Of a DNA stretch of 64,000 nucleotides, positions 1 to 12,890 are shown piece by piece. Source of the DNA: Mauremys mutica (taxonomy: Eukaryota; Chordata; Testudines; Geoemydidae); the NCBI RefSeq assembly GCF_020497125.1, contig NC_059073.1:18931225-18995224 (forward strand). Direction: 5' to 3'. A model generated the notes under the pieces. The model had not been told where the DNA came from. It did not search any database and worked only from the letters and a program-made list of their open reading frames with translations. The position numbers and the translations under genes are program-made. Every line of letters starts with the position of its first letter. Position 1 is the stretch's first letter.

Positions 1-1239
1 GAAGAATGAGGGCCAGACCCTCAGCAGGGGTAAATTGGCATCGTTCCAGTATATATTCGCTGAGCCCAAACCGCAAAATTCATATGAAGATCCAAGCTTC
101 CCAGAAGTTTGAGGAGGTTGCAAAGGTCAGGACTCTTTCAGGGGTTTTGCTTTGGAACCCATGTCTAGCAGCAATCTCCTTTCTCTTCCTCTAACAGCAG
201 CAGTTTTGCAGCAGGCTCAGTAACAGTTTGTTCTGCTGTTTTCCATGGTAGTGACCATTTCCTCAATCTGCTTTTTTTTGATAACATTTGTATTCAGGAA
301 GTACGTCTTGCCCTTTGGCGTTAAACCTAATCTAGGATCCAATACTATGCCTCACGATTAATCACTCTCTTTTTTGGAGTCATACAGTAATATTTAAAAG
401 TGATATTATTTTCCCTGTTGGAGTGTTCCTGCTGAAATTTGTTTGAAGGTTGAGTTGGGCTTCGGGGTGGGGAGATTCCTATTAACAAAACAGTTAGGCA
501 AGCAAAATTCAAATTCACAAACAAAATTTGTTTCCTCATCATTTCCTCAGCCGCATCCGCAGACCTCAGGAGCAAATGTGAGAGCAGAAGCTGGAGACTA
601 CCCACAAAGAAGGCTTCAACTTTGAGCCAATAATTCTCCTATTTAACAGAAATATACTATATACACCAGCACAGGCCTATGATTTAATGAGAGACGCATG
701 CGAAAAACAAACATATGGAGGGTCCTGCTTTTCTCTTAATCACATTCACCATAGAAAACATTGTATGATTATTAATAATAACCAGGGATAAACTGGACAT
801 GAGCTTAAAAAGAGAGACCCTGTTTAGAGAGATGCAGAAACATTGAATGAATTGTTCACTCACGCTGGCTGAAATTCCCAATATCGCCAATTCCAAACAT
901 TCAAACATCGCGAGTCAGGCACCAAAAGATCATGAGATTGGCTTAAAAACAATCAATTTGGGGTTCTTTTATTTGCCTTCTGATTTTCAAGTCTTTTTCT
1001 GGGCACACATGGGGGCTAGAAAGTTGCTTTTAAATGAACGCTGAGATTCCCACATAATCATATGATTCCAGGAGCTGAGACTTTAAGAAAAAAAATGTCT
1101 CACATATCATGCAACTTACACCAAAATCACGAGAGTTACCAATACTGCCCCTGTGCAGAAGGTCAATGTGAGACCAATTCACTGTATAAATCCCACTCAA
1201 AATTGGGGTTAAGTGGAATTTAAGTCACATACAGTTCTT

Positions 1240-1335
1240 GCTCTGGCTATCTGCACTGGGGTGGCTCACCATGACCCATGGAAAGTCATTTGACCTCTTT
1301 GTCAGCCCGTTTGAAAAAATAAGAACAAATATTAC
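1240..1335 (+). mobile_element. MIR-type SINE fragment
   Basis: A degraded MIR core (GGAAAGTCATTTGACCTCTT, CCGTTTGAAAAAATAAG, ATTACCTCACTG) in plus orientation. Confidence 0.5.
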
Positions 1336-4091
1336 CTCACTGAAAAAGAATTGCTGCATTTGCGTGAAGCAATCCACTCCTAACTAATGTCACTGCACCC
1401 TCCAGGCCAGCCCTATTTACAGGAATAGCAGGAAGAATTACACTGAACGTTGTGCAATTGCACAAAGGGTAATGAATGGCCGTTTCAATGACAAGATGGC
1501 ATTATGTTAGCCACCTTAGTATTATTGTGCAGGGACACTGCAGACTGTGTGCCTCATCTACACCTGGAACTGGCAACTTCCTCAGACTGCAAACAACCGC
1601 ACCTCTCTTCATTCACATGGACTCTGAAAACTCACGTCTGCAAAGTCTTTCAGTGCTGAACCACCAGCAAGCTATAGCCAAAAACCTGCACTGAAAATGG
1701 CTTTTATCACCTGCACTGCACAAGAAACTGTGCTCCCAGGGAGCAGTATCCCTCCATCACTGTCGTCCTCACATCCTCTCATGCACCATGGTCTCTTTGC
1801 TCTTTTCTTGTACTTTTGGACTAACTGTAAATCCTTCTTGGGCTACCTTCTGCCCTGAGATACTCACATTGCCACTGAAGTTAATGGAGTTACTCTGGAC
1901 GGGACTGATGGAGCAGAAGCCAATTTAAGCTGTCTTGAGCTCTGCCTGAAAGCGCACCATGCACGTGAATGAAGATCTAACAACATCAACAATAATAAGA
2001 ATACCAAAGGGCAAGCCTGGGATCTGTCTAACAAATACTCCATTGCTCAAGCTAACGAGATGGTCCATGCTTGCATTTGGCCAATGTCAAATATTAAGCT
2101 GTATTTATGGCTATTATGGTTAACAGTAATGCCCACAGAGTGCTAGGTGTTATACAAAGAAGCAAGAAGTCCCAGGCCACAAGTCATGAAGCTCACAAGC
2201 ACACATAAGTGTGAGGAAGTAGGACAGCATGTAAGCAGAGCAGTCAAATGGCATTTGGCCATGCCCTGAAAAAAGAATGTTAAGGTCTTCCACATTCCCA
2301 GCACAGCAGAAGAGGGTCTTCAAAAGGGACTTAAATGGGGGCAGGGTCTACAGGATGAGCTCAGGAAGATCACACCAAATATAGGGGGCTGCAGTGAAGA
2401 AGGCACAGAAGGAAGATCAAGAAAGACGCTAATGAACAGATGAGACTGAGAGCGCTGGCGGATGGGTGGGACGATGTTGGGGATATATGGTGGGTCAGAG
2501 CTAGGGACGGTTTTGCTGCACAAACATCTTCCTGTGAATGCTCAGATTTCTGAAAATGGAAAAAAAAAGACTGTTTTTTCCATCATTTCTGACATTTTGC
2601 AGGTGGGAAGGTTTTTTTTCTTTTTTTATTTCCTGCACGGCTCTCGACAGATGCCATTTTACTAGTAACAGAGGAGATTCTGCAAAGCACAGTGTTCCTG
2701 TATCTCAAATGACTCACTTGCTGCTAGCCTGATGGTTACTGTATCAAGCCAGTAAGTTCCAGTAACAGGATATGAACACCTTTAACACAATTTACAAGCC
2801 CCCCACTGAATTCAATGGCAAAACTCATTGATTTAGAAGGGAGCACAGCCACACCCATATCAAATCTCATTGTTCACCATATTTTTCAATACGTGATTAG
2901 CCTACAGTGCTGGTATTACCCATTGTACAGATGCAAGATGGCTGCTGTAGTTGCATAGATGCAGTGCAGAATCCAAGAGCCCAACCTTAGCAATCAAAAG
3001 TGTGTATATGGAGAGTAGGGATTCTCATTTAACTCCCTCCAGCAAGAACTGATCTACTTCTCTTTAAGCATGTTACCCTTGTAATCTGTCTTGTTTTGGA
3101 TCGGACTAGGCCTTGTTTTGGCAAGGACAGGTGTGTTTCAGTCCAGCTTTGTGAATGCCATCTGTTGCTCAGTGCCATATTCCTTACACAATATGCTTCC
3201 CTGGCCCTCTCCAATAGAAAAATGCTCGTTTCATGTTCAGAGTCTTCGTCAGCCTTCAAACTGCCACACTCTGCGCTAGATTCTGACTAACCCAGTGCAA
3301 ATATACACGGGGGAGGAGCGGGGAGGATAGCCCCCCACAGTTGTATCCCCGCACACACTCGCAGGCCTTGCACTTCCTGGGCACAAGAACTGCACCAGGC
3401 TTGGGCTGCTGTTAGATATGGAGTAGAAGGGTGACCAGATCAGATATGGAGTCTGATACAGAACCTGACCTGGGCTTCTCCAACGATCCCAGAGACATGG
3501 TGCTTCAGTCTGGAAAATTCTAGCAGGGTTGGTGCACAGTCTACCGTAGAACTGTGCCTTCCAGAAACAGTCAGATCCTACAGTCAGGCTTTAACTGGCA
3601 GTGATAATCATGCAATGCTAAGGGAGCAATGGTTACTGTCAAACCCTCTCTCTAAGAGCACTAGATGTGAGAGCTCACCCTTGCAAACCCACTTCCATTC
3701 CAAACCTCCCAATCCTTTACCCTCTGTTCAAGGAAACAACCACTAGCACAGCACATAAAATAAGGAAACTCTCCTCTAATTACTGTGGTTCACAGTTTTG
3801 GCACAACCTGCTACCAGGGGAATTTAACCACTCTTTCTTGGTTGCTGTAAGTCCTATCGAACAGCTTCTACGGCTGTTGAGCTTTTCGATTTCATTAAGT
3901 GTCATGGCTCGACAATTAACTTCTAACCTGCAGCAATTTTAAGGCCGAAACATTAATCAACAGCTGAACTCTAGTATGTTTTTTTTAATCCTGTCATATG
4001 ACATTAACATTTCAGAACACATGCCGGTCATGAAAACAATGGGTATATCAAGTTACCTTAAATAACCCACAGACTTTTATGTACAAGCCTC

Positions 4092-4262
4092 TTTCATGGG
4101 TTCTCTGAGTGATCTTGAGCAGGTCATTTGATAGCTCTGTGCCTCAGTTTCTCCCTCTGAGATATAGGGATAATACTGAGCACAACAGATATGTTCTGAG
4201 GTTTAGTTAATTACTTGGTATAATGCAGACAGATGTTGAAATGAGAAGGTGCTCTATATACA
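4092..4262 (+). mobile_element. MIR-type SINE fragment
   Basis: Core words GAGTGATCTTGAGCAGGTCA, CTGTGCCTCAGTTTC and GGGATAATACTGAG match the MIR core and tail; the tRNA-like head is missing. Confidence 0.7.
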
Positions 4263-5670
4263 GGCTTTTGATCAACATTGTTTGTGTGTTGTCGTCTGCT
4301 CAAAAACATTTAATGTTTTGCAATAGGAGTGGGCTAGTATTTGGACCAAAAAGCTGAGAATAAAGGAGGGTCTTGGGATATAGTCTGGCTGGAGCGAGGC
4401 TCAGTCTCTGATCTTGGGCAAAGCTTTGTGTTTCAGTCTGCCAAGCTGTGGATCTAGAAAAGGCAGGACCTTACAGAAAACAAGCTATAGGCTTTGAAGG
4501 TTGAACTGTATTGGATAAACGCATTAAGAAAACAAGAACAGCACTTGATGTATAACTAGCATAAAATACAGGTTATTTTGCTCGTTTTCTTATGTGATCA
4601 GTCAGAACCTAGTGTTAAATATTCAAAACCTCCCTGTTTTCCACAGCCCACAGAGAAAAAGTGTCACAGAGACCTTGAATAGTAACAGGAACCACATCTG
4701 TTGCAAACACTTCATGCCTTCCTTATTTCTCTCAGAGGAAGTATGTGGCCTGTTTGGCAAATGCCGTTCTACATGATAGGGTGAAGTTCACAACACTCTC
4801 ATTTGGCTGGCTGCTCCTCGACCTGATCAGCTAGACACTGCAAGCAACATGAAAACTCTATCACACCTGCTCCTTTCGTGAAACATCCTGCAAAGTGGAA
4901 TACCATGCTCAGCATTTAAAGGTAATCATTGCTCTGATGCTTTCAGGCTAGCATTCTCTGCATACTGGGCCAAACCTTCCAGTTCTTATTCAAGCTAAAG
5001 GCAGTTTTGTCCCAGTAAACAGTGCAGGATTTGGACTTTAAATATAAAAATCCATCAAAGAGAGATGCAAAAGGTCCATTGGATCCTCTAGTCCCTCTCC
5101 TTGCTGGTGTTTGTAAATGTGAAATGAGCGTGAATGATATATTTCTACTAAAAATCTTAAAATCAAATGAGAGAGACAGACGGCCAGCGGTGAAGCAAAC
5201 GTTCACATGGGATAACCTAGGAGAAACATCACAGATAGAACAGCAGGTTCATTTTTTAAACTCAAATTGTCAGGGATTCACCAGTGAGATTTCTCTGTGT
5301 TTTGCGTGGCATTTGGATTTCACCATTTGTGCAAACTAGTAAAATGTGTTGTTTCAAATGTATACATTAGGGAATGAGGAGTGTGCTGAATAAAAGTGAC
5401 GCACTCCCCTGTGTTTCCCAAAGATATGTGGGATTTAGCCATACACTTCCCATGATTAATTCTTTGCAAATGCAGGGGTTTAATAAGCAGTTAATGGAGA
5501 AAAACCACCCAGCATATTATAAATGATGAACCATGGAATTCCTCATTTGAAATGTGCTTGTTTGTAAGCAGCTTTCTTGGAGAACCGGGATTAGTCATGT
5601 TCTTGCTTTGGGCAATATCTCTTGGGCATTCTGAATATATCTTTGAACAATCTCTGGGAAAGCAGAGTAT

Positions 5671-5702
5671 CAGAGGAGTAGCCGTGTTAGTCTGGATCTG
5701 GG
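5671..5702 (+). mobile_element. Terminal fragment of the AGTAGCCGTGTTAGTCT repeat
   Basis: GAGGAGTAGCCGTGTTAGTC followed by TGGATCTG is the same terminal word as at 36286. Confidence 0.55.
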
Positions 5703-6309
5703 AAAGCAGACTAGTTTAAGATATGCAACACTAACTGAAGTACCCCAACATGACATTGTCTTAAAAATAGATATTGTGCGTGATAAAACTGAATGGAACA
5801 TACATTTTGAGCCAAATTTAAATCCATTTCTGCAGGTGCAAATATTTGGTACAAAACTGTGCTCACAATTATTTGGGCCTACAATTTAGGTCGCTAAGAC
5901 CCCAGTCCTTCAATGAGCTCAATATGGCCTGTATGGAGCCCCGTTGAAGTCCAAGGTGCTCTGTTTGGCCCCATATGAAGAACTCACTGCAGGGTCGGGG
6001 TCATAGCCCTTTCAATACCTGAGCTGTGGGTGAAATCAAGAAGCAAAATGCCAAAGCAACCTGAAATTGTGCTTTCAGACAATTGTGGCTACAATTATTT
6101 GCAGATGTAAGGCTGGCTACGGAGTTGGGACTGAAAATGCAGATCTTACGGTGAAATTCAAATTTTCATTAGAGCCTGAGTAATTGGTCTCTGTGTGGGG
6201 AAAGCCACTCTTAGACCTGCAGGCAGACTAAGTGGTGTCAATGCAGCACCTCAGTGGCTATCATGCCTATGGGTTGAAATAAGTTTAATACAAGCGTTTG
6301 AACAGGACT

Positions 6310-6390
6310 ATCTGACACGGTTGCCTACAATAGCAGGGAACTGGACTTGATGACCCAGGAGGTCCTCCCAGTCCTGTTCCTAAATAGCAG
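6310..6390 (+). mobile_element. CR1-type 3' tail
   Basis: GGGAACTGGACTTGATGACC followed by CAGGAGGTCCTCCCAGTCCT is a diverged sense CR1 terminus. Confidence 0.55.
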
Positions 6391-7517
6391 CTCCAGCAAT
6401 CCACTTCTGTATGCTGGATATTGGCCCACTGGAACCATGTAAGCATAGCTTCTATAATTGCTCCTTTCCCTACATCCAGTAGGCCTCTCTGTGCCACCCA
6501 TTTTGAGATGGACAGAGAAACCTGCCAACATAGCACACAGGGGATGGAACCCTGTGCGTTTGCTCTGCCCACGTACCAAGCTTACACAGGGTTTACATGG
6601 TACATAATGCCTTGAGTAGACTCTCCACTCTTGGGTGAATTTCAGCTAAACTACAGTTTCATAGGCATTTAGTTAGATGACAGAGAATCTGCTCATCCAT
6701 AAGGCCAAAATATATGTTGCTATGCAATTTTCCACCTGTCTTCTAGTGGTGCATGTTATATGCAAAATTCAGGAAAATTAGCTTCGTTTATTGTATCTTG
6801 ATGCAGTGCACTGTATGTAAGTACACATTACTTATCTGCACAGTCCACTTATGTACTGAAGAACCATGTGTGCCACCCTTTATTTAGATAAACGAAATAC
6901 TACATAAGGCCCATATACTCATATACCCATATACTCTGGACTCCATTGAACTTACTTAAAAATACAACTTAAGAGCTGTTGTACAATCCATGAGCAATTT
7001 GAAAACACAGACAGGTCCCCCCGAACGGCTCCCTTCCCATTTTCAAATGCCTGGGAGGAAAGACGAGCTTTGGAACATGCCCTGAAGTGCACAAAATGTG
7101 CCGTTACTCTGGCTAACGGCATAACGGCAAACTATATTGTGTGCCAAATGCACTGAAGCCCAAGAACTGCTCTTTGCATTTTGGGTAAGTGAATTGTGGG
7201 AAAGAATCGCAACTTTTCACTCACTTCCCAAATTATTTATTTATTTTAAACAACTCTCTTTAGTGGCAGTGAAATTTAACATGGAAAATGTCACTGAGAT
7301 ATATTTTAAAAAGTAGCTCTGGTGACATACAAACCCTAGCTGTAATTGCATGAATGGACTAAAAGTTACATTCAGAACTTTTTAGTTTTCTAAAGGCCAG
7401 GTTCTGCCAACTTTAGCCTCACTGAGCAGTTACCTGACTATGTGAGTAGTCCTACTGATCTCAGAAGGGCTACTCACGGAATAATGTGACAACTAGGACA
7501 AATGGAAAGTACTATGT

Positions 7518-8346
7518 TAAGGGAGGAATAATTAATTGCACAAATACAAAATGGGAAATGACTGCCTTGGAAGTAGTACTGCACAAAAGGATCTGGCGGT
7601 TATAGTGGATGACAAACTAAATGAGAGTCAACAATGTAATATTGCTGCAAAAAAAGTGAACATCATTCTGGGATGTATTAGCAGGACTGTTGTAAGCAAG
7701 ACATGAGAAGTAATTCTTCCACTCTACTCAGCACTGATAAGGCCTCAACTGGAGTACTGTGTCCAGTTCTGAGCATCACATTTCAGGAAAGATGAGGACA
7801 TATTGGAGAGAGTCCAGGGGAGAGTAATAAAAATGATTAAAGGTTTAGAAACATGACCGACGAGGAAAGACTGAGAAAATTGGGTTTGTTTAGTCTGGAG
7901 AAGAGAGGATATGATAACAGTCTTCAAATACGTAACAGGTTGTTATAAAACAGAGGTTGATAAATTGTTCTCCTTACCCACTGAGTACAGGCCATGAAGT
8001 AATGGGCTTAAACTGAAGCAAGGGAGATTTAGGTTAGACATTAGGAAAATTTTTCTGACTGTAAGGGTAGTTAAGCCCTGGTAGTTAATTATCTAGGGTG
8101 ACTATGAAATCTCCATCTTCGGAGGTTTATTAAGAACAGGTTAAATAAACCCCTGTCAGGGATGGTCTACATAATACTTAGAATCATAGAATATCAGGGT
8201 TGGAAGGGACCTCAGGAGGTCATCTACTCCAACCCCCTGCTCAAAGCAGGACCAATCCCCAGCTAAATCAAACTAAGTTTTGCCTCAGTACAGGGGACTG
8301 GACTAGAGGACTTAGCAAGGTCCCTTCCAGTCCTACATTTTTGCGA
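7518..8346 (+). mobile_element. CR1 LINE 3' part, decayed, with nested CR1 insertion
   Basis: The plus strand encodes broken reverse-transcriptase C-terminal sequence: KDLAVIVDDKLN, ILGCISRTVVS, LPLYSALIRPQLEYCVQF, interrupted by stop codons. It ends with the CR1 tail GGACTGGACTAGAGGAC and CCCTTCCAGTCCTA. The tail is split by an antisense CR1 piece at about 8181-8270. Clearly non-functional. Confidence 0.85.
8181..8270 (-). mobile_element. CR1 3' end, antisense, inserted in the CR1 above
   Basis: AGAATCATAGAATATCAGGG, TTGGAAGGGACCTCAGGAGG, CCAACCCCCTGCTC and GGACCAATCCCCAGCTAAAT is the antisense CR1 3' terminus. It interrupts the tail of the plus-strand CR1, so it is the younger insertion. 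Confidence 0.85.
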
Positions 8347-9283
8347 TTCTAAGAAAGATGCAGAATCTGTCCATATGTTGTTAGTTTCAGGCAACTGTAT
8401 GCTCTGCTAACATGCACGTTACATTCAAAGAGAGATATTCATCGCTATGCACAAAAGTCTTACATACAGCTCAAGTGAACAGTTTTCATTTCCAAAATTT
8501 GTAAACATGAACATTCAAGAACACTCTGCATATTTTAACGTGGGTTTAAGCAACGTAACTCCCACTGAAGTGAATGGGAGTCATGAGACTAAAAAGTTTC
8601 ATATATTTAAAGCTTTAGGGTAAAATTTTCATTAGGGTCTAAGTGATTTAGGAATAGAGCTTTCTGGGAATTTTTTGACTTTTTTTTTGTTGGAAAATGC
8701 TGACTTGTCAAAACTGAAACTTTTAGTGGAAATGTGTCAATTTCAATGAAACGTTCACTGAGAAGGACTCTCAGGACCAGGGTGGAATTTCTGGTCAAAA
8801 TGAGAGATTATCTAATTCTAGCCAATTGTGAGTATGGACAGCAGACTGTGGCCCCAAGATTTAAGGTGTCTTTGAAATACCTAATGTAGACAAGATAGAT
8901 GAAATCAGCTTTTTCTGCACAGTTCACAGACTGTATGGTAAATAGAGTAGGCACTGTGCTATAGGATTTCGTGAGGGCCAATGCTGTCAGTTTCTCAGAC
9001 TAGCAGCCGGAAAGAGATAAAAATTATCTGATTTTAGGTAATGGTGTCAGGACATTTTGTTTTGTTGCTATTTTAAACCAGGCATTGCTTAGCTATTCTG
9101 ACTGTGAAACTAGGCTATAACATAAGCCAACCTCTGACTAATGGTGGTTCTATGCTATTCAGTTCTAGATAGGTTCTTGTACCAGGTCACAAAGGAAGTT
9201 TCTATATTAAGTTTAGAAGGAACAAGTTCCACAGCTGCCCACTGCAGTGTTTCATGCATCTTCCTCTTAAGCATTTTGTTCTG

Positions 9284-9345
9284 ACAAGACAAGATACTGA
9301 CTAGATGGACCCTGGTCTCATCCAGTTTGGTAATTCCTATATTAC
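9284..9345 (+). mobile_element. CR1-type 3' tail
   Basis: CAAGATACTGACTAGATGGA, CCCTGGTCTCATCCAGTTTG and GTAATTCCTATATTA match the sense of the same CR1 tail that lies antisense at 51853 and 52240. Confidence 0.6.
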
Positions 9346-9870
9346 TATGGGACCTTTCAGGATCAGAAAAATTTTGAGCCATTCTTTTTTAAAAAAATTT
9401 CTTTGAGCACCTACAGCAAAACCAGAACTGCGTCAAAAGGAAACGGCAACACAACTCTGCCTCTACTTGGCAATGAAACATCAAAGCCGACATTGACAAC
9501 AGATACGTCAATCTAATCAATTGCTTCATCACTTCAGAACTCCAAATGTTGAGAAGTACATACACTCAGAAATACATGAGTTTATATTCACCGTTTTGCT
9601 GTGACTTCCTATTATGCTAAGGTAGTGGTAATGGAAACTTTTGCTATGTACAGTACTTCTTAGCAACTTCCCTAGTTGTGGTTTTCTGCTATTCCCCTGA
9701 TAAAAGCACCAAAGTGGTGAGAGTTTAGCAAATAGATACTCAACTGCATGTAAAACATCAGCTTTCAAAAGCCAACTATATAGAACCTGAGAGTCTGAAA
9801 TTGGGTCATTTTTATGCATTGGCACAGCGGGTGCTATCCTGAGTCCTTTTTTATGTCTCCTTTGTTTTAG

Positions 9871-9964
9871 TTCTGAAGTGCATTGATGAAAATAAAGAGA
9901 GCAATGGGAAATACTATGAAAACAACAAGAGCCCCAGCAGAAATAAACGTGCCACCCCAAACTG
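9871..9964 (+). CDS. SLA: SLA exon 1 (coding part 9904-9964): N-terminal myristoylation region
   Basis: This exon encodes the first 20 residues and the first base of codon 21. The start at 9904 gives MGNTMKTTRAPAE, which resembles human SLA; Gly2 is the expected N-myristoylation site that anchors the adaptor to membranes. The start context is strong, with G at -3 and G at +4. A pyrimidine-rich acceptor ends in AG at 9869-9870, so about 33 nt of this exon are 5' UTR. The donor GTAAGC starts at 9965. A second in-frame ATG lies 18 nt upstream at 9886 in a weaker context, and an in-frame TGA at 9874 closes the frame before it. I chose 9904 because it keeps the glycine at position 2, as in the family. 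Confidence 0.93.
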
Positions 9965-11929
9965 GTAAGCACTTTTTAATTTCTTTGAGGAAAAAAGTTA
10001 TTGCATTTTTATTCATTTGTCTGACATATGAAAAAGTATGCTTGAGTTTGCTATGCAAGACCAGAGGTGGACAGTATAAGGTGTTTACTTTTAGGCGAGT
10101 TAGAACTCATTCTTTAGGAGTCATTTTAAAAAAATATTTTAAAATATTGTTTTAAATGTTTTAAAAACAATTGCCCTTCAGCAGCACTCTTTGTGATGAG
10201 CTTCCCACAATCCAGGAGGCCCAGATCTTCTCCGTAAACAAGAAATTGCACATTTGGGGTGATTCCTGTGCATCTTTTATAAAACCTATTCCCACATTTT
10301 GCTTTGGTCAGGTTTTGTTGGTTTTAATCCCAGTCTGGGAACCCCAATAATAATCATTCTGCACTCACACTGATCATTTCAAACATTTGCACCAAAACTA
10401 ATATGCAGGCAACTTTCCATGCTGCTAAAAGTTATATGAAGCAATGACACATTTCAAGGACGGCAGCTACCAAAGGAAGTGGGGTGGGGGGTAAATTGTC
10501 AGCTTGCCCTATGTAGACACACAGGATAAAAAAATGTACAAGGCCTCCCACTATGCAGCCTGGATTGAGAGTCCGGGTGGGAGGGGGAAGAGACTCATAG
10601 CATTAATACTCCCCATCACAAGAAAGTAGGTGAGGAATGGGCAGAGCTCACATGCCACAATGTGCCGGCCAGCTGGCACAAGAGGGAAGTAAGCTAGTCT
10701 TATAAAGGGATGCAGGAAATTACTCCCCCCCCAGGTGCAAGAGGAGACTAGGGGAACAAATATGACTCTGAGTCATAGTTCCTTCCCAGGGCTTCTCCGA
10801 GGATGGCCCAACTATGTGCTAGCCCTTCCTCAGGGCAAGGGACCAATCTGGCCAAGAGAGGCAGAAACTCCAGCACTATTTTTAGCACGAGCCAAGAACC
10901 AGCACTTCTATATTATCGATGTTTCGGGAAGCTGAGCAGCTCGGGGATTGATAATGGCATAAGGAGGAAAGCCCCCAGTTCAAATCCAGTTTAGACTGAT
11001 ACTTACTGAAAGTTGTTACTGTCAGATGACTGGGTTCGTGATCTGTGTGAAATGAGGTGACAGTCTCAGTCCAGTTTTTTGCAGAGCTGTCCAACTTGCA
11101 TTCAGTGCCCTTGTTGGTCTTCCCAACAGAAAGCAAGAACTGAATGGCTTTGAAAACTGACCTATTCTTTCTCTCATAATCATGGTCCCTTCGGGCTGCC
11201 ATTGGGGAACACTGAAGGGGTAGGGCGGTGAAGTTTGCATTGTTGCTGATCATGCTGTACTTGCTCTGTGGATACACCCAGGACTTTAGGGCTTGATCCA
11301 GTTCCCATGGAAGTCAACAGCATTCGTCCCATTGACTGAAACAGGCACTGAACCAGGCCCCTAGTCTCTATGGCTGCCAATCCAGCATCGTTCAGACAAT
11401 AAACTCACATTGCCAAATTCTGAATTTCTCCCTCAGCCGGTGTTTTAATGGAGGAAGGGTTTCAGGATTCGCTCCACAATTTTATAACATTTTAAATAGT
11501 TTGGAAAAAATTGTTTCATCCTGGCTCATTTCAACAAGACACCGGTGATGCTGAAACTGAAGGAATGAAACAGAAGGGTAAAGGAAAGAACATAGAAGAG
11601 GAAGGAAAGGCAAAGTGGACCGTTACTTTGAGTCTGACTAGCTGTTCGGCAGTGATAACCTTTGTTGTCTGATCATTAGTTTTCCCTCCCATTCAGACCT
11701 GCACTCAGGTCATACCCCTATATTTCCCCTCCACCCCCATTTTAGTGCTGCTCAATGCACAAACAACAGAGGCTCTTGTATTTTAAGCACAGCACTAAGC
11801 TAGGGGTATTGCGTAAGTGGCACTACTCCAGCAGGCACCTCTGAGTCACAATTCTTCCCTTGCTTCCGCCAGCCTATACCAGCAGGATGTTGCCAATTGA
11901 GCTGTGCCAGCCAGAGAGCAAGGGCGTAG

Positions 11930-12300
11930 GACCAGACATGCCAAACCCACAAAAAATGCAGAAATTTGGCTTGGTTTTGGCTTAATTGGCTTGTGAGTTG
12001 CTTGTTGACTAGTTTTTGGCTTGTAGCTTGTTGCTTTTTTTTTTTTAATTGGCTCCCGGCAAGCAGGGGCAAGGGGGGGCAAGCAGGAGGGGCAAGCAGG
12101 GGCAAGGGGGGAGAGAGCCAGGGGTGCACAGTGGGCCCACCACAGTCCCAGGCTGCACGCCGTGGGGGATCTAGTCACATAGAGTGTTGGCGTGCTTAGG
12201 GATTGGCTTGTTTTGGCCTTGTTTTGAAATGGGATTAGCTTGATTTTGGGCTTATTGTGAAAGTCGGGTGCTTATTTACCACCTGAAAGTTGGCAACTGT
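11930..12300. repeat. Dispersed T/G-rich repeat with GGGGCAAGCAG minisatellite
   Basis: GGCTTGGTTTTGGCTTAATT and similar TTGGCTTG words precede a GC-rich array of four or so GGGGCAAGCAG-like units (12058-12112). It ends near CACCTGAAAGTTGGCAACTG. It explains the opposing open frames at 11800-12199. Confidence 0.6.
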
Positions 12301-12704
12301 GTGTGGGACCGGGCTTTGCCATTCTTTGCCCCTTCCTGCCCACTTACTCCAGGAAGGGAATCAGCTGGTGTGTAGGTAGCCCCAGTGTCTAGGTGGCCAA
12401 TGCATGGGTGTTACGGGTATTATGCCCTCTTACTTCCAAATAAGGGTGCATAGTCCAAGTCACAAGCTAGTCCTTATTGAGCAGGAAATAAGTCTCTCAG
12501 CCTGGGACCACATACTTGTGCTAGTGGGGCTTGCGCTAGCCTGCTAAAAATAGCGGTGTGGCTGTTGCAGAATTGGCCAAGTCTTGGGCTAGCCACCCAA
12601 GCTCAGAACCAAGAGGTCGGATGGATCCAAGCTTGCATGACTAACCAAAGCTGGTGCCACAACATCCGGACAACTATTTCTAGTGCACTCCCTTGAGCCC
12701 TGAT

Positions 12705-12890
12705 AAGGATAGCTCAGTGGTTTGAGCATTGGCCTGCTAAACTCAGGGTTGTGAGTTCAATCTTTGAGGGGGCCACTTAGGGATCTGGGGCAAAAACTGG
12801 TCCTGCTAGTGAAGGCAGGGGGCTGGACTCAATGACCTTTCAAGGTCCCTTCCAGTTCTAGGAGATTGGTATATCTTCATTTATTACCAT
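12705..12890 (+). mobile_element. Tortoise-type tRNA-derived SINE
   Basis: The 5' part is tRNA-like: A box TAGCTCAGTGG (12710-12720), then GCATTGGCCTGCTAAAC, and a B box with GAGTTCAATCT (12754-12764). It is followed by the unrelated body ending in GACCTTTCAAGGTCCCTTCC and a short AT-rich tail. This layout is the pol III/SINE of cryptodiran turtles and is the best species clue in the window. Confidence 0.88.

Larger units (their letters stand above)
1..9870. other. TG intron / SLA 5' flank, no exon seen
   Basis: I found no coding exon of either gene here. The stretch holds MIR-type pieces (about 1240-1335 and 4092-4262), a small piece of a foldback repeat (5671-5702), CR1 tails (6310-6390, 9284-9345), a decayed CR1 with a nested CR1 insertion (7518-8346), and unassigned AT-rich sequence. 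Two ORF-like stretches near 3670-3940 and 9155-9380 look like decayed LINE sequence or chance. An SLA promoter or 5' non-coding exon may be in here but cannot be picked out. Confidence 0.6.

Noticed and set aside
3690..3960. Possible decayed reverse-transcriptase C-terminus
   Set aside because: The pattern (SQFWHNLLPGEF) is suggestive but too short and without other motifs.
9883..9885. TTG as the SLA start
   Set aside because: A non-ATG start is not needed; ATG codons exist at 9886 and 9904, and 9904 keeps Gly2.
10882..11277. 131-codon minus-strand ORF in SLA intron 1
   Set aside because: No family resemblance; competing open frames on the other strand suggest chance.
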